A stretch of 64,000 bases of DNA from Notospermus geniculatus (GCA_002633025.1 NMRB01001286.1:60898-124897); one strand, 5' to 3'. Shown: positions 11,978 to 22,505, counted from the first letter of the stretch. Notes: a model not told the origin generated them from the letters alone. Made by a program: numbers and translations.

Positions 11978-12190
11978 AAGTCCGGCAACATCTAACTACG
12001 ACCCAATGGAATGCGGAAGTTAGCAAATTGATAGTTGGATTTTCTACAGACCTTTAATCACACGCGGCTCTTGAATAAGCGCGAACAATCGGGGAATGAC
12101 CACAAATGGTCGACAGGCATGATTAAAAACTGCAAAGCTCTGCCACATTACATGACTTCCACATTCCATTGGGTCATAGTTTTCGAAATT
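11978..12190. repeat. Degenerate inverted repeat
   Basis: CTACGACCCAATGGAATG then CGGAAGT near 11996 pairs with ACTTCCACATTCCATTGGG then TCATAG near 12150. The ends of the element are not clear. Confidence 0.55.
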
Positions 12191-12981
12191 ATGTCAGTTT
12201 TGTGCTTATCCATGGATTGATTTGAAAATACAGTGAAATAGAATGGTGTTATGTGCTATTGAAATGGTTTTGTCAGCATTTGAGGTTTTCTAGTAGTCGT
12301 AGATATTAACACAAAAAATTGTAAAGATATCATCATTCATCCGTTTTAGTTTTGGTCTTTTTCTGAAAGAGACAAAATATCACCTCATCACATTGGTAGT
12401 GTTTTGATACAAAGTATTAAAGATATAACAAAAAGGAATAATTTTTATAAAATGTACTGTACAAATGAATGTTACAAACAGTGCTGTTATTTCTGATGTA
12501 CTGGTATTTCATGTCTGGTGATTTCAGCGCCTTCGTCGTAGTTTTTGTTAGGTCTCCATAGCTTTGTCTTAAGCTGTTAATAACTGCGCTGCTTCACCCC
12601 ATAGGTCGGGCGACCTATTTCTGTGGTCTTCTGATTGCCCTGGTGAAATTTCTGTCATCTACACTAAGAAGGGAGGGCATTTCGTGAAATAGACAGAAAT
12701 CTTGTTCATTGGTTCCACTTTTCAACGGGTGTTGTCTCATCCGGCTTCCCATTTCAACTTTGAACTGCACTTGGCAAAGCAATTTCACTTCTGGCATTGC
12801 AAGTTCAGCATGAACTTATTGTTGAAATCACAATACGGGTCAAACTGGGAAAGGGGAACTAACTTTTAATATGGGGATCGTCTTCTGTTAGACACGTTTT
12901 ACCTTATTGAAATTTTTTTCTCAAATGTCTTCCCTCTTTAGTTGTAATGATATCCATTGCTTCTCTGGAAATTGTCAAGAG

Positions 12982-13405
12982 TATATATGCCTCAGCTGTA
13001 ATACACCCTGACCAATGGCTGGTGCCCAGTGTATGCATTTCTGTGCAGTGAGGGCCACAAAGTTCGACGGAATGAGTCTTAGGGATGTAGGCTAGGGGTT
13101 CGGACTTTAGCCCTAAGTATAGCTGAAGTTTGACCTTTCTCAATGCTTCAAGTATAGAGAAAGTCTGACTTTAATGAAAGTCTGGCTGAAGTCTATATAT
13201 GCCTCAGCTGTAATACACCCTGACCAATGGCTGGTGCCCAGTGTATGCATTTCTGTGCAGTGAGGGCCACAAAGTTCGACGGAATGAGTCTTAGGGCCGT
13301 AGGCTAGGGGTCGGACTTTAGCCCTAAGTATAGCTGAAGTTTGACCTTTCTCAATGCTTCAAGTATAGAGAAAGTCTGACTTTAATGAAAGTCTGGCTGA
13401 AGTCT
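12982..13405 (+). repeat. Tandem duplication, 212-bp period, two copies
   Basis: The unit starting TATATGCCTCAGCTG at about 12984 restarts at about 13196 with only a few substitutions (GGGATGTAGG versus GGGCCGTAGG). The second copy ends in GGCTGAAGTCT near 13405, followed by unique sequence. Confidence 0.9.
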
Positions 13406-13882
13406 GACCCTAGCATACGACCGTTAGTGTAGGCCTCTGGGTTGTTTTTTGACTGTACTACTACAATGCACAAGACTGTTCATCCCTGTCGCAAGTAACT
13501 CGCTCAGGTCGTATATGGTCAGCATCACTAAAAGATAGAAAACCATCGCCAGCTGATACATCAGTTTTAATTTATTACCCAAAGATGCTGACAACAGTGG
13601 CACTATTGTCAACATCTTTGTTTAGGCCCCCAGCTTCACATGCCAGAATAAATCGCCCAATCATCATCATAACACCATATTGTAAATTAATAAATGCTGT
13701 ACTTATTATGAGGAATAAAATTATTGTTGTTCAGTCACTTGAATAATGACGTAAATCTTGTTTCAATTTTTTCTACCCATCTCCGCTTTGCTTAGCATTC
13801 AGTAGGCTACAATTGTAAACCCCACCAGGATCGAACTGCACCTATGCTTTGTGATGTCTTTCATAGCATATGCTGCAAGACA

Positions 13883-14285
13883 ACGTGACAGTTTGCTGTC
13901 AATCCAAAGAAGAAAGCACAAAAATTGACACACAAAGTGGTAAATATCAAGAAGTCAACTTCCAGGACTTAGCAAATTTTCGACCCCAACCGGGGTCTTC
14001 TTCAGGCTGGCACTTTTCCACACTAGATTTCAGAAAAGACTCTTTTCTGAAATCTAGTGTGGAAAAGTGCCAGCCTGAAGAAGACCCCGGTTGGGGTCGA
14101 AAATTTGCTAAGTCCTGGAAGTTGACTTCTTAATATTTACCACAGTTTGCTGTCAGATAGTCAATTATTGCTGTCAGATGGCAATTATTGCTGTCATACA
14201 GTACTGTATGACAGAAATTATTGCTGTCTGAGAGCAATAATTGACTATCTGACAGCAAACTTTCGATAGAAAACTGTCACGTGGA
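13883..14285. repeat. TGACAGC-rich foldback element hosting a family D insertion
   Basis: Outer arms: ACGTGACAGTTTGCTGTC at 13883 and AAAACTGTCACGTGG at 14270. The inner right part (14143-14265) is itself a palindrome made of GCTGTCAGATAGTCAATTAT and its complement, centred on CAGTACTG. A family D hairpin (13903-14142) interrupts the left arm. CAGTTTGCTGTCA occurs on both sides of that insertion. Confidence 0.75.
13903..14142. repeat. Family D hairpin element, copy 1
   Basis: A near-perfect 100-bp-armed palindrome centred near 14040. Each arm contains GACCCCGGTTGGGGTCGAAA (or its complement), which is itself a mini-hairpin with a GACCCC/GGGGTC stem. The outer left arm carries TCCAAAGAAGAAAGCAC and TTGACACACAAAGTGG, found on the outer arms of other D copies. 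ORFs across it that read [11 protein letters not shown] are repeat translations, not genes. Confidence 0.92.
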
Positions 14286-14974
14286 GTGGTGCCTTTAGAG
14301 AAACTACAAGGTTACTTCTGGAGAAAACATCGTGTCAATTCCGATGTCGTTGGTGACCGCTCAACTGGAGCTCGGCACATGATTGTGGACGAAGGGAACC
14401 AACTTGAGGCAGACAACCAGCAACACTTAGCCAGTACAGACCTCCACCCGACTCTCTCTCTCTGCACCCTCCATATTGTGCCATACCTGCTTGCAGAACC
14501 TGACAGCCTGTGTACTATTGGTGCCAAAACACGGTAGGCCATTCTGCTACAAATGTTTAGTTGCACAGGGTGCCGCCCCTCTTTCCCAAATCTTGGAGCC
14601 CCTGATTTTTCATGACCTTTGCCAGGATAGAATTTAGTCAGATGGTAAATCCAAAGGCGAAGTGACCATAGGCCTTTGATAGACATTTTATGATGTGAAT
14701 ATGATCCATGGACTTCATTGAAACCTTATCAACTCTTGGTTGCTCTTATCTCCCACCAGGCCTGGTAGAACTGATGGTAGCCAAATATGAATGTGATGCT
14801 GGTTCTTTACAAACAGAATTGACGTAAATGTGGAAGTAAAGGTTTAAAAGGCTTTTCACCAAAATGTAAGCAGGGAACAGAAGAGCCATCTATACTAAGA
14901 TGGCTGAACTAAATTGTCTCTGCTCCAGAAATCAGTGGGACAAACTGCTGCTGGGAAATGGAATCCAGCAGTTG
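14286..14974. other. Gene-free stretch with overlapping ORFs on both strands
   Basis: ORFs of 83 codons (+) and 124 codons (-) overlap at 14286-14686. Neither shows a domain, a splice context or similarity I recognise. I treat the region as non-coding. Confidence 0.4.
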
Positions 14975-15140
14975 CAGAGGCGGATCCCCTATTTCGGGAA
15001 GAGGTACTGTGTTAAAAACAATGAAATCTACGGTGAATTTCAATGATTTGCTCCAAATTTAAGAATTTCACGGTCGATTTTAGATTTGTTGGCCGAAAGG
15101 GGAGGGGCGTGGCCGGGTGGCCCCCTGGATCCGCGCCTGG
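14975..15140 (+). repeat. Family A MITE-like element, copy 1
   Basis: Ends GCAGAGGCGGATCCC and GGATCCGCGCCTGG. The interior GTGAATTTCAATGATTTGCT and AATTTCACGGTC are shared with 19231-19385 and 27305-27475. About 165 bp, non-coding. Confidence 0.85.
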
Positions 15141-15362
15141 GTTCCCGTGTTCTTGACAGATACAACCTTCTTCTGCTTCGCGCAGTACTAACTGCAATTA
15201 ATTATCAGAAATATGTTGCAAAAATTCACAATAGAAGAGGTTTCATTTGGCCAGTTTTATGCAATTTGACAAAGGACGGATAGATTCTATTACACCTGTT
15301 CTAATGACCTCCACTGGTTGCATATTTGAGAAAGAATGGAGTAGGCCTACAAGATTCCTTCA

Positions 15363-15476
15363 AGGTAATTAGTCGTGGTTCTAAGTGCTCTCTCCCTACA
15401 TGTAGGCCTATGTCACCACCCACAGTGATGTAGGGAGCGACTTAGCGGCAAGAACCACTGATTCAGATTACCTTAG
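15363..15476. repeat. Family Y foldback element
   Basis: AGGTAATTAGTCGTGGTTCT then AAGTGCTC pairs with GAGCGACTTAG, AAGAACCACTG and AGATTACCT. A related element with the same AAGAACCACTGATTACCT end lies at about 33849-33940. Confidence 0.75.
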
Positions 15477-15519
15477 GATGCCTGAAGGTATCAGCCTATA
15501 CAGAATTGACGAGTCGGCA

Positions 15520-15735
15520 CTTAAAGGAGTCCACTTTTTCTCGACAGCCATCACCATCATTGCTGTACGCGCACCACTCTCCAACACCAGGGAGAAACTA
15601 CGCAGTCGACAAATGGACCCGATTACATACATTTTTAATGGTTGTTTTGTAGTTGATATTGCTGCCGCTAGGTGGCTCCCTCTACGTCGGCACTCAAAAT
15701 ACGGGTAAGAGATTGTGTACTGGGCTCCTTTAAGA
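15520..15735. repeat. Possible inverted-repeat element, TTAAAGGAG ends
   Basis: CACTTAAAGGAGTCCA at left and TGGGCTCCTTTAAG at right pair over about 13 bp. Similar ends occur at 42123-42357. The short plus-strand ORF inside is not convincing. Confidence 0.5.
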
Positions 15736-16086
15736 ACCCTCATAACCTCCGATCAGGGAGAGAACTATGTGATAATAGTATTATCGCATAGTTCTCTCAA
15801 TAGGTACTCAATACCAGTACCGGTACTCAATAGGGCCCCCTGGTATTATTAACACCTGGAGGCCCTATTGAGTTTGGTACAGGAAATTGATTGATGGGGT
15901 TGGTAGAAAACTCACTTATGCACAATCTTGATCTCAATGGGTAGGCCTACCTAATTTGAAACAATCAACGAATGAAGAAAATCTATTAAAAGCAATAATT
16001 TTTATTCTCAGATAATTATTAAATGTAATTTCTTGAAATTTGCTTTTTCATAAAAGATGATAGATCACAGGCATTGTGTCTATTAT

Positions 16087-16637
16087 CAGTCCGGGAAAAC
16101 TCCGAAATCGGAAACGTTGCCGAATTCGGACTCGCAGCGAGTCCGATTTCAGAAACGTTTCCGAATTCGGACTCGCTAAACGTTTCCGAATTCGGAAACG
16201 TTGCCGAATTCGGAAACGTGTCATCCATATGGTCATCCCGCTCAGTGACAATCAGAATTCATGCGATATTTACAGTTTGCAATGGGAATAAAGCAGTTTC
16301 TACTGGTCCAGGTAACTCCTGATTGCATACGCTAATGCATTATGTCAGTACACCTGCAAATCAACTCACTAATTAAGACGTAATTAAGAATTCCAGGGAA
16401 ATTGTGCCACCGATGAGGAAACCGCGCCGCAAATTGGTAGTCTACTAGTGCTGCCACCTGGCAACTAAGTCGCCAACCATCCGATGGCAGGTTCACATGC
16501 TCCGATCCGCGCTTGAAGGTAAACGTTTCCGAATTCGGAAACGTTTAGCGAGTCCGAATTCGGAAACGTTTCTGAAATCGGACTCGCTGCGAGTCCGAAT
16601 TCGGCAACGTTTCCGATTTCGGAGTTTTCCCGGACTG
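16087..16637. mobile_element. Family E foldback transposon, copy 1, with TTAT duplication
   Basis: Termini CAGTCCGGG and CCCGGACTG. The arms are about 120 bp and consist of alternating TTCCGAATTCGGAAACG and GACTCGCAGCGAGTCCGA palindromes. TTAT flanks it on both sides (16083-16086 and 16638-16641), a 4-bp target-site duplication. About 300 bp of unique interior holds no transposase. Matches 47740-49069 in terminus and duplication length. Confidence 0.9.
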
Positions 16638-16817
16638 TTATGGGCCATATGCAGCAAAGAAGATTATCTTGGAACTCAGGTTGAGCCACAGCTTTTCAAT
16701 TGTTCAAGTTCGCCAGGGCATGATGTGACAATGGAAAAGTTGTGGCTCAACGCACATGTAAGTTCAAGATAATCCTTCGTTGGTGCATACGGCCCCATGG
16801 AGCTGACCATGGCATAG

Positions 16818-16935
16818 GCTGGTATTCATAAAAGTTAGCAAATGCTTTTACTTGAGATTTACACAGCGAGGTCCGATGTAAATGTACTACGAAACTTGAA
16901 GTAAAAGTATTTGCTAGCTTTTATGAATATCAGCC
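16818..16935. repeat. Palindromic element of about 118 bp
   Basis: GCTGGTATTCATAAAAGTTA then GCAAATGCTTTTACTT pairs with AAGTAAAAGTATTTGC and TAGCTTTTATGAATATCAGC. Near-perfect foldback with a short loop; non-coding. Confidence 0.87.
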
Positions 16936-17421
16936 AATGTCAAGAGGAGTTAATGAAAAGGACACGCCCCAGCTATTTCTGAGTGCACAAATCCTTGAAT
17001 AAATTCTTCAGTAAATTCTTGTTGTCATAAGACTTCTGACAAGAAATCATATTTCAACGATTTGTAATAAGGACCAAAAACATGCAAGAGTTGGAGCATT
17101 TTCAAAGAGAATTACCGGTAGGTTACTCTGTGTGACAAGCCAGATGATGCAAGAATCTTTTGATTTTTGACATTTCAGAAATGACACACAAGTCATGGCA
17201 TGCTTATTGGACTTGAAAACGTAATTTCTTTAATCATAACTTCTCAGTTTTATAACAAATAAAATGTTTAACATGACAACAACTGAGTTCTAAACTTTAA
17301 AATAAAATAAGATATAAAATATCATTTTTTTGACAAAGTCTCGTCTCGCTTTGACAAAATTATTAGATTTGTCGAATATTCAAATTATTGCAGAGATGAT
17401 CTCATTGTTGTTCATGACCGA

Positions 17422-17482
17422 GGGTCATCAATCATTGGACGGGGGTGACAGAGAGATCCTTTGATCTAGTAACCATGGAAAC
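17422..17482. promoter_or_regulatory. Candidate enhancer core 1 (PBX/HOX, MEIS, TCF, RFX-type motifs)
   Basis: In order: GGGTCATCAATCATT (17422-17436, contains TGATTGAT on the other strand, a PBX/HOX-type site), TGACAG (17446, the MEIS core), CCTTTGATC (17458, a TCF/LEF-type site) and GTAACCATGGAAAC (17469-17482, an RFX X-box-type palindrome). The same four words recur in the same order at 18765-18843 with different spacing. The flanks are unrelated. Motif identities are established consensus patterns; enhancer function is inference. Confidence 0.5.
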
Positions 17483-17858
17483 AGAATCAAAACCAATAAT
17501 CGGCAGTGGAGCATAATCCCATACCAACCAAACTTTGACCTCTATCCGGATATGAATCAGGGTGGTTTTTTAGAATGACAGCCTGGATGCTGGGCTTGAG
17601 AAGAGAAATGGTGACATATGGATGAAATTGTAAATAAATCATGACTAAATCCTTGTTGATTTATTCGTGATAAAATGTATTGTACGGTATAATATTTAAA
17701 GGGACTATACACCCACTCGTCACAGCAGACATGAATCATCAGATGAACAACTTCAAAATATCAACTGTGCTGCATATTCCATGCAAAACACATACACTGC
17801 ATGTACCATGGAACGAGGAAACCTAAAAACAAAATAAATAATCTAATTTAACCAATAA

Positions 17859-18360
17859 TTAGCATAAATTTGTATGTATGTCACAAAATATGGACATCGT
17901 ATTTTCTTTTAGGAAATTTACACTGAAAAGTTTATGGTACTCCTGAGCGAGCAACATATGTACGAACATTGACTCACTGTTGTGGAATGATGTGCCCTTA
18001 CCGAAAAGTAGCATGCTACAAGTGAGCATATACTCCCAATGTGCTCTAGATATGCTGGGATTGTGCTGAAAATTGTTAACATACATGTACACAGCATGTG
18101 ATGCAGTTTTGCTGGATCTTCCAAGATACGAATAGAGCACAACATCAGCATGTGCTATAAATATGCTCTCATGGAGCACATCTGGAGCATGTGTGCTGAA
18201 AGTGTGCTCTATTCTCACCGGACCGCAACTATATTCGAAGCTATGGCAGCAGCACATTTGGAGCATATGCTCCCGTTGCACTCTGCTGAGTTAGAATTGT
18301 CAGATGGGTAGTTTTGGTAATCTGTGTTGAAGTCCTGCCAGCACATTCTGAGCATAGGCC
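17859..18360. repeat. Region of GAGCACA / TGTGCTC inverted motifs
   Basis: From about 17985 to 18290, many short GAGCATA, GAGCACA and TGTGCTC words occur in both orientations and can pair. A 140-codon minus-strand ORF covers it, but its composition follows the repeated words and no domain is visible. Confidence 0.5.
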
Positions 18361-18764
18361 TCAGCGTAATTTGCATAAATTTGCATGTAAATGTACATGT
18401 ACTTTAGTGCCCGGCGTGCAGTAACTTTTCGCATGAGTCATCCCTTTAACTTTGTTTAAGGGTGACAGTCAGAATCTGCACAGGGCGCCATCTGCAAGTG
18501 CCAGTGAAGAGCACAAAAGCATGCTGCTGATAAAACTCCCTTTAAAATACCGGTACCCCACATGTAGGAAGGAATTTTGACAACTGCCGTCACCATAAAG
18601 TAATAACTTTGGATTTGATTTTTTCTAATCAAATCTTTTCAAAGTCAGAAATATTTGAGAGACAATCCAATCCAATACACGGTGATAGGTATCAGTCAGG
18701 ATTTGATGAAAATATTAGTTTGGTAAAATGAAAGTTTATTCATTCTGTTTCTACCCATGGCATT

Positions 18765-18843
18765 GGGTCATCAATCATTAGTGACAGACGTAATGATCTG
18801 ACATGAGACGACACTTTGATCTACCAGCGGTTACCATGGAAAC
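18765..18843. promoter_or_regulatory. Candidate enhancer core 2 (same motif order as core 1)
   Basis: GGGTCATCAATCATT (18765-18779) is identical over 15 bp to core 1. It is followed by TGACAG (18782), CTTTGATCTA (18814-18823) and GTTACCATGGAAAC (18830-18843). Spacers are 2, 26 and 6 bases, against 9, 7 and 0 in core 1. Conserved words with divergent spacers are unlike a simple recent repeat. Confidence 0.5.
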
Positions 18844-19230
18844 CAAATTCAACATCACTGATAAAAAAGGGCTGAATACTTCAACATAATTTCTCATGCA
18901 TCTTAAATGACGTGAATGAATCTCAACATCTTTGAATATCAAATCAATGAAGAAAGATGAAAACCTCGAGCATAAAAATTCCGTTAGGCCTGTTCTCAAA
19001 TGTCCAACTGGCAGATGACCAAGTTTCAATAGACTCCATAAACCTTACAGTTAAACCATGTTCATGGGCTCATTTTTAAATGCCTATTGGGCTACAAGAT
19101 GAACATTTTGGGTGAACTGAATATCAATCCTTTCATCTTTCATCCCAAATGTCAGTCCACTTGTTAATGACACAGAAATAACCTGAGGTGCAAATGCTTC
19201 TCTACAGATTTGATAAGATCGACAATAATC

Positions 19231-19385
19231 ACGGGCGGATCCATGATTTCGGAAAAGACGGGGCGCACTGTGCTAGAAACGAAATCTGCGGTGAATTTCA
19301 TTGTCGCTCCAAATTTCAGAATTTCACGGTCAATTTTACAGATTTGTTGGCCGAAAAGGGGGTGCGCTCCCCTGGGTCCACACCT
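19231..19385 (+). repeat. Family A element, copy 2
   Basis: ACGGGCGGATCCATG at left, TGGGTCCACACCTG at right. The interior GCGGTGAATTTCATTG and AGAATTTCACGGTC match the other copies. Confidence 0.82.
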
Positions 19386-19426
19386 GATATTGACATCTAC
19401 AGCATTTGATTGGCAATACTGTACTA

Positions 19427-19753
19427 TATAGAGGCCTTGCAACAAGGTTTACTTTTTAAGGGGAGCTAAAACCTTTGGGCTCTTCGGGAACAATAGATTT
19501 TCTATTGTTCATGAGGAGCCTAAAGGTTTTTGCGCCCCTTAAAAAGGAAAGCCTTTGCAAATGACGTCACAAGCCGCCATGCTGGGGGCACATGCTGCAG
19601 AGGCGCACTGAAATGAGCCGTGCATGTCCCAATGTCGTTACGTCAAACAATGGCATGGCGCACTTCACGCAGGTCACGTCACACCTCTGCGCCCTGTCAA
19701 GGTCTGTGCCCTCGAGCATGGCCGCCAGGATGACGTCACTGCAAGGCCTCTAT
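19427..19753. repeat. Family K foldback, copy 2, carrying a nested hairpin
   Basis: Ends TATAGAGGCCTTGC and GCAAGGCCTCTAT. About 100 bp at 19450-19551 is an extra near-perfect hairpin (TTTTTAAGGGGAGC paired with GCGCCCCTTAAAAA) absent from copy 1 at 7698. It looks like one foldback element inserted into another. TGACGTCA at 19562 and 19731. Confidence 0.85.
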
Positions 19754-20400
19754 TCAGGCCTACGACCTCTGTAGGCCTACACTGTATTTCCATAAACTCA
19801 ACAATTGATACCTACAGCATCTGATTAGCAATACAGTACAATTCAGGCCTACCGTACCTTTTCTGTAGCCTATTTCCATAAACTGGACAGTTGACATCCA
19901 CAGTTGATTAGCAATATTGGTCTACATTTGTACATTGTATTAAATATGCCGACTCTGTATGCCCAATATGCTCTACAATTTACACTGCCAGCATTTGATT
20001 TAGCACTACTGCACTATTTAGGCCTACCTCTGTATTTCCATGACCTCTAGTTCACACCAGTATCTGACAACAATTCTCAACTTGTACCGGTAATAGCCTA
20101 GTACATGTAGTATTTCCAAAAACTCCACATACACAGTATGAATACCTCCGTATTTCCATAAATTCGACAGTTGGCATCTGATTAGCAATACTGTACTAAT
20201 AGGCCGACTTCTGTATGCCCGTAAACTCTAGGCCTAACAGTTTACATCGCCAACATTTGATTTAGCACTATTCGGCCTACCTCTATTTCCATGAACTCTA
20301 CAGTTCACACCGCCAGCATCTGATGTAGCAATTCTGTACTAGTAATAAGGGCCTACCTACATGACCTAGTATTTCCAAAAACTCCTGTTTCCATATGATA
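19754..20400. repeat. Degenerate tandem array of about 70-100-bp units
   Basis: The words TGTATTTCCATAAACTC, CAGCATTTGATT and GCAATACTGTACTA recur in this order six or more times with heavy divergence. The first partial unit is visible at 19385-19426, before the family K element. Confidence 0.65.
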
Positions 20401-20430
20401 CAGAGTAGTCCACCACTACCATTCTACATG

Positions 20431-20668
20431 TACAGTACAGGTCACAATTGACATCCCTACGGCTTCGCATAAGTTATACTCATAAGTTACGCGTAACTCA
20501 CGGATTTGGTTTGGCGTAACTCACTGCGTTTACTCACCTCGTAAATCACTGCGTAGCTAGCGAAATTCGCATTATTCACCTCGTAAGTTACACGTACATG
20601 TAACATAGCTCGTGAGTTGTTGCGTAACTTACGCGAATTTAGGGATGTCAGTTGTGACCTGTACTGTA
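20431..20668. repeat. Foldback element with ACGCGTAACTC interior repeats
   Basis: TACAGTACAGGTCACAATTG then ACATCCCTA pairs with TAGGGATGTCAGTTGTGACC then TGTACTGTA. The interior holds GTAACTCAC / GTGAGTT units in both orientations. Confidence 0.87.
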
Positions 20669-20770
20669 ACAGGCCTATTTAGTAACTTATTTACACAAAT
20701 CACATGAACCATAACATAAGGTAAAGCATTTCAAATTTTCTTGCAGTTCACAATCTTCCTGTAACTTCCC

Positions 20771-21985
20771 TTATTTCTTTCCTGTCAGAATAGCCTCCAA
20801 CGTGTTGAAACCATATTTCTGAGGACACCTGGTGGAGGCCAAATCCTTCCCTGTCAACTTTCCATCTACTAAAAATTCCTTGCCAATCTTCTTCTGAGCC
20901 CAGTAGATGAGTTCATCCTGGTTGGGAGTCGGGACCCCAGCTGCCAGAGCGATGCCTTTACAAACGACCATACCCATAGGGACATCTTCCGTCAGGTAGC
21001 GGTTCTTAAAATCGGGCATGTACTTCCCGTCTTTCTCAATAGTGGGGTGTACAAGACCCTGGTATGCCTTATTTGTCACCATGGTATGGTAGATGTCGCT
21101 CTTGTCCGCCAAGTCCTCACCATAGTGTTCGCACATCCATTCGTAAAGACTTATCACATTACCGTGGAGTTTAGTATCCGGAAAGGCTTCCGTGATGGCC
21201 TTCGCAACAGCTTCCGATTCACCACTGCACCTTTCCAACATTTTCGCTGTCTCCTTAGTGATCCCTTGATAGAAGAGAGGCTTGGTATCCAGTGGTTTTC
21301 CATCCCATTTACTCCAAAACCCGTGCATGATACAAGGATGAAGGAACGAGTAGATCCTCAGTAGGATTTCAAGGAAATTTTTGGAGTTGCACAATTTTAA
21401 CACCGGTTCTGCTCCATGCAGCATTTGCAGAGTCGGAAGAGGATCCTTGGTCTTAGCCGTCCCTTTCAGCTGAGCAGCAGAGAGTTCAGACTTAGTCCCC
21501 AAGGCTTCAACGACCTTGCCAAACTCCTTGATCCTACACGCCCATGGAAGACAGTCGAACGTAAGGATGGTTATAGCATCAGCCTTCTTTCCTAAAATGT
21601 CCCGGCATTCGAATACAAAACCAGCTTTGCCAGGCAGGCCGACAAGGATTGCAGAATCAGAGATGTGGTCCTTCATGGCCTTCAAGTATTGCTCGTGAGC
21701 AAAAGCTGGCACAGTGATCACAATAACATCAGCTCCAGGTATCGCGACTGCAGGATCTTTGGTGATGACGTGTGGTTTGGACTTTATCTTCGTTGTTGTA
21801 CCATCTTTTTCATTCACCAGCACAGTAAGATCATTCTCTTTCATCGAAGCACTCCAACGTTCAGCTTCATCAGCAAACAAGGTGAGGACACGAACTTCCA
21901 CTCCCTTACGTGATGCAGACAGACCAGCCAGGGTATGGGCACCATTGCCACCACCACAAATACAAACTTTTACGGACTCCGACAT
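20771..21985 (-). CDS. ODH: Opine dehydrogenase 1 (octopine/tauropine/strombine DH family)
   Basis: Reductively condenses pyruvate with an amino acid using NADH, regenerating NAD+ in anaerobic glycolysis; cytosolic. 404 residues from the ATG at 21985; the frame stays open upstream to a GTG, but the paralogs start at the equivalent ATG and a likely acceptor (TTGGATCAG) lies at 22000-22002. The Rossmann motif C-G-G-G-N-G-A-H-T is at residues 9-17. The C-terminal ODH domain has F-L-H-P-C-I-M-H-G (His about 216), W in Y-E-W, and R-Y-L-T-E-D. Position 120 is Lys in L-P-G-K-A-G, where the two paralogs have Gln (scallop Gln118 equivalent). It is the most divergent of the three. The coding region is uninterrupted. 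Which opine it makes cannot be read from sequence. Confidence 0.93.
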   Translation of the reverse strand: MSESVKVCICGGGNGAHTLAGLSASRKGVEVRVLTLFADEAERWSASMKENDLTVLVNEKDGTTTKIKSKPHVITKDPAVAIPGADVIVITVPAFAHEQYLKAMKDHISDSAILVGLPGKAGFVFECRDILGKKADAITILTFDCLPWACRIKEFGKVVEALGTKSELSAAQLKGTAKTKDPLPTLQMLHGAEPVLKLCNSKNFLEILLRIYSFLHPCIMHGFWSKWDGKPLDTKPLFYQGITKETAKMLERCSGESEAVAKAITEAFPDTKLHGNVISLYEWMCEHYGEDLADKSDIYHTMVTNKAYQGLVHPTIEKDGKYMPDFKNRYLTEDVPMGMVVCKGIALAAGVPTPNQDELIYWAQKKIGKEFLVDGKLTGKDLASTRCPQKYGFNTLEAILTGKK

Positions 21986-22505
21986 ATCTTTGGCAAAAAC
22001 TGATCCAACAAAGCATACAATCCTGCTGCTTGATAACTCACAGTTCCCGGCAGCCACAACACAAGATCACCAATGGTAAAATCCAGGTTACGTCCAGGTA
22101 TCTGTCTGGCCGGTACGCCAATAGTTCATTTGCTGTGTTGTTCTCATTTAAAAGCTATCTCATGAAAACCGAGATACTTTGAAAACAGCACAGCACGGGA
22201 GCAATAGAATCAGCTCTAAACACATATTTACCGGTATATTATTCAGTTTGGTCTCATGCAAAGGATGAAAATAGGTCATGAAAATCATGCACAGAAAAAG
22301 AATAAATGACACTCCAGCTGAAATGAGGACAAATCAATGTATGTATAGGCTGAATCAAAAGCAATACAAACAGAACAAAACCACAATGCATGGCGAGGGC
22401 ATCGAAAATTGATCGATTGCAAGTTCATATATCCAGTCTGTGCATGGTTACAGTTCCCATGGTTTCTCGTTTATGAGAGGGGGTCCAAAGAGATATGTTA
22501 TCTTG

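Noticed and set aside
13870-14133. ORFs reading [11 protein letters not shown], also seen at 57.8 and 43.6 kb
   Set aside because: Translations of the family D hairpin arms, not a protein family.
14312-14686. 124-codon minus ORF overlapping an 83-codon plus ORF
   Set aside because: Overlapping ORFs on both strands with no recognisable protein features.
17859-18281. 140-codon minus-strand ORF
   Set aside because: Its sequence follows repeated GAGCATA/TGTGCTC words, with many Cys, His and Met, and no domain or splice context. More likely chance in a motif-rich region.
21986-22057. 24-residue N-terminal extension of ODH1 from a GTG
   Set aside because: Not an ATG; the paralogs start at the equivalent ATG and a likely splice acceptor lies between.
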